From: Anoxynatronum sp033549305
GTDB taxonomy: Bacteria; Bacillota; Clostridia; Peptostreptococcales; Tindalliaceae
DNA length: 15,632 bases
Direction of reading: 5' to 3'
Assembly: GCA_033549305.1 (NCBI GenBank)
Contig: JAWSUV010000058.1
Coordinates: 1 to 15,632 of the forward strand
Below are positions 12,616 through 15,632 of this stretch, piece after piece; within the stretch, counting starts at the first letter, position 1, and every line of letters starts with the position of its first letter. The notes under the pieces were generated by a model. That model made no database searches. It was not told the DNA's origin and saw only the letters and a program-made list of their open reading frames with translations. Position numbers and translations under genes: made by a program.

Positions 12616-14274
12616 CTAGTTCCATTCAGAGAAACACTGCAATCCTTCCTCAAGATAATGCAGAAGCTGGATGCCTTTCTCCCGGTGAACCCGGTGCGTG
12701 GAGAGAGTCACATGGAGGCTGTCATCCCGGATGACATACCCAATGCCATAGCCGTCATCCGTGACAGGCCCAAACCCGAAAAGGCTGATGCTGCCGGACC
12801 CGGCGCCGCTGGTGCTGATGAAGTCGTGGGTCAGCTGCCGGTACCCCGGCGAGTCAAACAGCGCCGGCCGTTGATCAATCCCCAGTGAAGCACCCTGTTC
12901 TTCATACACGCTGCGAAGGGCGAACAGGTGGCGTTCAATCCCCAGGCCTTCCCGGCACTGCCTGATCCGCTCCGTGTGGGCCCGCTGCGCCTCCAGAAAC
13001 AGAGGCTTCAGTTCCGCGGCGGAAATTTTTTCAGCGCAAACGGCCCGGACAAATCGGAGTGTCTCCGGGTGAACCGCCCGGGCGCACTCGGTTCTCCCCT
13101 GTGAAAAGTGGCGCATGGAAACCGATTCGTAGGTGCTCCTGAGTTGTCCAAAAGTCCTGTACTGGGCCAGCTGCAGGGCCGCCTGAAAAAAGGCGTCCGG
13201 ACTCATGCCCCACTGCTTGATCTGTTCTTTTCCGTAGCGACGGAAATCCAGGTGGTCCACATAAAGGCTGTCTGCCACGGCCTGGTGATCGGCCAGCAGG
13301 CGCCCAAGTGCCGTCCGGATTTCCTCCGAGAGGTTCCACGCCAGTTCCTCCGGCATCGCGGCTGCTGCAGGGGCTGCCACCGCTGGTCCTTCCGCGGCAA
13401 GGCGGTCAACCACACGGTTCAGCAGATGAAACCACGGTGTCCCGTCCACAGCGGTATGCTCGCCGTTAAACCCAATCTCCAGGTTTTCTGTCAGCATGAT
13501 CTGACAGCTCTTATCAAAATAGCGGTTCCGGCCGGTCGAGAGCAGCATCCTTTTCTGAAGTGCCTGCCGGTCTTCCGTTTTGGGGTCGATGCACAGCACA
13601 AACAATGCCGTCCGGATCACCTCCAGGCTTTGCTGGTTCACCGGATTCTGAGCGATGGCTTCATACATCTGTGCCGCATCGTCCCGGCACGCCGTCGTCA
13701 ACACCCCCACACCAGGCCCCTGATCAGGCCGCGCATTATTCATCAGACGCTGGATCTGTGACGCGAGATGATCGGTGGAAAGCGGATGTCCCTGCCCGTC
13801 GGTCACCTTCACCTGAAACAGGCGGTCCCTGTAAAAAACAACCACATGGTGGGGATCAGCCGGCGGATAGACCCTGTAGCAGTCCTTCTGCGGCAGGGGC
13901 AGACGCACCGCCTTGAACATCCGGTCATACTGGCTCATGCACAGCGGCCGGCCGTCCAACCGTTCCACCGGCAGCCGGCGGGACACCACGTCCAGGTATT
14001 CCCGCGTCAGCGCATCAAGCAGCCCGGCAGCCAGCGTCGCCACCGTATGCCGGGCAGCAAACCGGTGATTGTCAAGCACCACATAATAGTTCAGGCTGCC
14101 CGCCAGCCGGCCCCGGTATGCCAGGTACTGCTCATGCCACAAAGGGGTCAGCCAGTGACTGTTTTGCCGGCGGGAAATGTCGATCAGTTTCTGCTGCAGT
14201 TTTTCCCCGTCACCCGCCGGCTGCAAAAAATCATGCAATGACTGCCGGCTCACCAAAAATGCATCCTCCTCCAC
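12616..14274 (-). CDS. Second choline/carnitine O-acyltransferase family enzyme; start unclear
   Basis: 552 residues from the GTG at 14274, the first conventional start in the frame. Landmarks: PLWHEQYLAYRG, LCMSQYDRMFKAVRLP, GRNRYFDKSCQIML, GEHTAVDG with catalytic His273 and Asp277, SPDAFFQAALQLAQYRTFG, STYESVSMRHF, GRTECAR (Thr395, Cys397), IERHLFALR (Arg448), ISTSG and FGFGPVTDDGYG. Thr395 and Arg448 favour carnitine. Family homology extends upstream of the GTG (WPLPPLDHLNAFLHWIRPL, codons about 14332-14276), so the real start is earlier. No ATG, GTG or TTG exists in this frame back to the TAA at 14398, which is the stop of the upstream transporter gene in the same frame. A CTG at 14361 after AAAGGCGGGG would give 581 residues. 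Enzyme core intact. Probably co-transcribed with the ABC transporter. Confidence 0.88.
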   Translation of the reverse strand: MEEDAFLVSRQSLHDFLQPAGDGEKLQQKLIDISRRQNSHWLTPLWHEQYLAYRGRLAGSLNYYVVLDNHRFAARHTVATLAAGLLDALTREYLDVVSRRLPVERLDGRPLCMSQYDRMFKAVRLPLPQKDCYRVYPPADPHHVVVFYRDRLFQVKVTDGQGHPLSTDHLASQIQRLMNNARPDQGPGVGVLTTACRDDAAQMYEAIAQNPVNQQSLEVIRTALFVLCIDPKTEDRQALQKRMLLSTGRNRYFDKSCQIMLTENLEIGFNGEHTAVDGTPWFHLLNRVVDRLAAEGPAVAAPAAAAMPEELAWNLSEEIRTALGRLLADHQAVADSLYVDHLDFRRYGKEQIKQWGMSPDAFFQAALQLAQYRTFGQLRSTYESVSMRHFSQGRTECARAVHPETLRFVRAVCAEKISAAELKPLFLEAQRAHTERIRQCREGLGIERHLFALRSVYEEQGASLGIDQRPALFDSPGYRQLTHDFISTSGAGSGSISLFGFGPVTDDGYGIGYVIRDDSLHVTLSTHRVHREKGIQLLHYLEEGLQCFSEWN

Positions 14275-14397
14275 CAGCGGTCTGATCCAGTGGAGAAATG
14301 CGTTTAGATGATCCAGCGGCGGGAGGGGCCACTCACCTGGACGGTCCGGAGGATGTAACAGAAAAACCCCGCCTTTCAGTGGAAGACTCGGCCCGAT

Positions 14398-15324
14398 TTA
14401 TTGTGACAGTCCGTTGGCCACCAGGAATTCCTTGGCCACATCATAGGGATCCGCATTTTCTGCGTCAACCCGGTAGTTCATGTCAATCATCGTCTCATTA
14501 TCAATCAGCCCTTCCAGGCTGAGCAGCAGTTCTTCCAGGTTGGGAGCCGTTTCGGCATACTCTTCAAACAGGGTGTCCCTGTGAATGAATGCCGCATAGT
14601 ACTGCGGAAAGAAACGCTCGTCGTCTTCCAGAATGGCCAGATCAAACTTCTTGTTCAGCCCGTCGGTGGAGTACACCATGGTGACATCCGCATTGCCGCT
14701 GTCCATGGCGGCAAATTTCAGCCCCATGTCAATGGAGTTGCTGTCTTTCCACTCAATGCCGTAGCGTTCATTGAAGGGGATAAAGCGCATCGTGCCCAGA
14801 TCGTCGAAAAACTCATGCTCCGCCACAAACACCATGTCTCCGGTATAGGGAACCAGCTCACTGATGGTGGTGATGCCGTGTTCCTGGGCAAAGTCCTGCT
14901 GAATGGCGATGGCATACGTGTTCTCAAAACCAAACTGTCCTGTCAGGGTCAGGCCCTTGTCTTCAACGCCTTTGGCTTTGCTGAACTCATAAAGATCTTC
15001 GCCTTCGGGCACATCACTGGGGTCATAGCCCAGAATCGTTGTCAACAGCGTGCCGTCATAGCTGACGTACAAATCCACTTCATCGGAAATCACCGCATTC
15101 GAAGCGGCCACCGTGTTCATGGATTCATGGAACGAAACCGATAAATCCGTGTTTTCCTCAATGAGAATCCCTGCCATCTGCATGAGAATGTCAATCTCCG
15201 AAAACTGTCCCTCCAGCAGCACAATTTCCGTGGCATCATCCGAACCGCCGGCACACCCGGCCAGGGCCGCCATCACCAGCACTGCTGCCAGCATCAATGA
15301 AAGTTTCTTCCTGCTGATTACCAT
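14398..15324 (-). CDS. Quaternary-amine ABC transporter substrate-binding lipoprotein (OpuC/OsmF type)
   Basis: 308 residues from ATG 15324, with AAAGGAGGAG upstream; an earlier ATG at 15357 has no site and overlaps the permease stop. Lys-rich start, hydrophobic core and lipobox AALAGC, so the mature protein is lipidated on the outer face. The body is a type II binding-protein fold of the OpuAC family: LLEGQFSEIDILMQMAGILI, MNTVAASNAVISDEVDLYVS, SYDGTLLTTILG, then DMVFVAEHEFFDD and AAMDSGNADVTMVYSTDGLN. Such proteins capture glycine betaine, choline, carnitine or related amines for import. The ligand cannot be fixed from sequence, but the next gene is a carnitine-type acyltransferase. It follows the permease gene by 33 bases in one operon. 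Confidence 0.9.
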   Translation of the reverse strand: MVISRKKLSLMLAAVLVMAALAGCAGGSDDATEIVLLEGQFSEIDILMQMAGILIEENTDLSVSFHESMNTVAASNAVISDEVDLYVSYDGTLLTTILGYDPSDVPEGEDLYEFSKAKGVEDKGLTLTGQFGFENTYAIAIQQDFAQEHGITTISELVPYTGDMVFVAEHEFFDDLGTMRFIPFNERYGIEWKDSNSIDMGLKFAAMDSGNADVTMVYSTDGLNKKFDLAILEDDERFFPQYYAAFIHRDTLFEEYAETAPNLEELLLSLEGLIDNETMIDMNYRVDAENADPYDVAKEFLVANGLSQ

Positions 15325-15356
15325 GTGTATCTCCTCCTTTGTTTTTTGCAGCCCCA

Positions 15357-15632
15357 TTATCTGGACTGCAGTCTCTTTTCAATATAACTCATGCCAAAAT
15401 CAAAAAACATGGCCATACCCATCAACGTAAACGTCGCCTGCATCAGCGTGCGCATGTCCTGAATCAGAATCGCCCGGTTAATGGTGGAACCAAGGCCGCC
15501 CCCGCCGACCACCGCCCCAAACACGGCGATGCCGATGGAGGTCACCACCGCGATCCGGATGCCGGTGAAAATGATGGGAAACGCCAATGGCAGTTCGATC
15601 TTCAACAGGCGCTGCCACTTGGTCATCCCCAT
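15357..15632 (-). CDS. Quaternary-amine ABC transporter permease, C-terminal part (cut by right edge)
   Basis: The 92 codons to the TAA at 15359-15357 encode the last third of a BPD-type inner-membrane permease. The EAA-loop core GMTKWQRLLKIELPLAFPII, which docks the ATPase, is followed by FTGIRIAVVTSIGIAVFGAV, the glycine-rich VGGGGLGSTINRAI typical of OpuCB/OpuCD and ProW, and a final membrane helix (ATFTLMGMAMFFDFGMSYIE). The Met at the window edge is internal; the true start lies beyond. The ATPase gene is expected further right. Confidence 0.92.
   Translation of the reverse strand: MGMTKWQRLLKIELPLAFPIIFTGIRIAVVTSIGIAVFGAVVGGGGLGSTINRAILIQDMRTLMQATFTLMGMAMFFDFGMSYIEKRLQSR

Noticed and set aside
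10821..14274. Choline acetyltransferase (bacterial acetylcholine synthesis)
   Set aside because: Both proteins carry the Thr and Arg residues of carnitine enzymes instead of the Val/Asn and Asn of choline acetyltransferase; acetylcholine synthesis is not supported by sequence.
1..15632. CRISPR array, tRNA, rRNA or insertion sequence
   Set aside because: I saw no regularly spaced direct repeats, no tRNA- or rRNA-like segments and no transposase coding or terminal inverted repeats; the only repeats are coding tandem repeats and hairpins.

Overview
The window looks like chromosome from an anaerobic, low-to-mid GC Firmicute, most likely a clostridium. The case rests on strong AGGAGG-type ribosome sites, a rubrerythrin, a copper-amine-oxidase-N stalk protein, lipoprotein signal sequences and sigma-A-like promoters. 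I cannot name a species. Base composition is uneven: roughly 4.8-6.5 kb, and to a lesser degree the histidine kinase gene, look AT-richer than the flanks.

Left part (1-2.5 kb): the 3' end of a DUF302 gene, a leftward pair of a 23-codon mini-gene and a 114-residue unknown, and a leftward secreted protein with KNH-like, Pro/Ile/Asp repeat, fibronectin III and copper-amine-oxidase-N parts. A 54-codon remnant of an AbgB-like M20 peptidase lies under the 5' end of that last gene.

Middle left (2.4-6.5 kb): an OmpR-type response regulator and its HAMP histidine kinase read leftward. Divergently, and plausibly under their control, lie a 13-codon leader peptide, a very acidic repeat-bearing exported protein and a small membrane-anchored protein. 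From 6.48 to 6.93 kb there is no gene I can support.

Middle (6.9-9.8 kb): rubrerythrin with a PerR-like box over its promoter, a divergent MoaE-like protein, a two-gene cupin operon with a CRP/FNR-type palindrome placed at -41.5 from an extended -10 element, and an AEC-family transporter pseudogene that keeps only its two ends.

Right part (9.8-15.6 kb): a lipoprotein, then the most unusual content. Two choline/carnitine O-acyltransferase family genes face each other across a shared terminator. One contains a 10-N assembly gap. The other lies directly behind, and in the same frame as, the substrate-binding protein of an OpuC-type quaternary-amine ABC transporter whose permease runs off the right edge. 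Binding-site residues of both enzymes favour carnitine over choline, and they differ at the position thought to gate acyl-chain length. My reading is a module that imports a quaternary amine, probably carnitine, and makes or exchanges its acyl esters. This acyltransferase family is best known from eukaryotes and is uncommon in bacteria.
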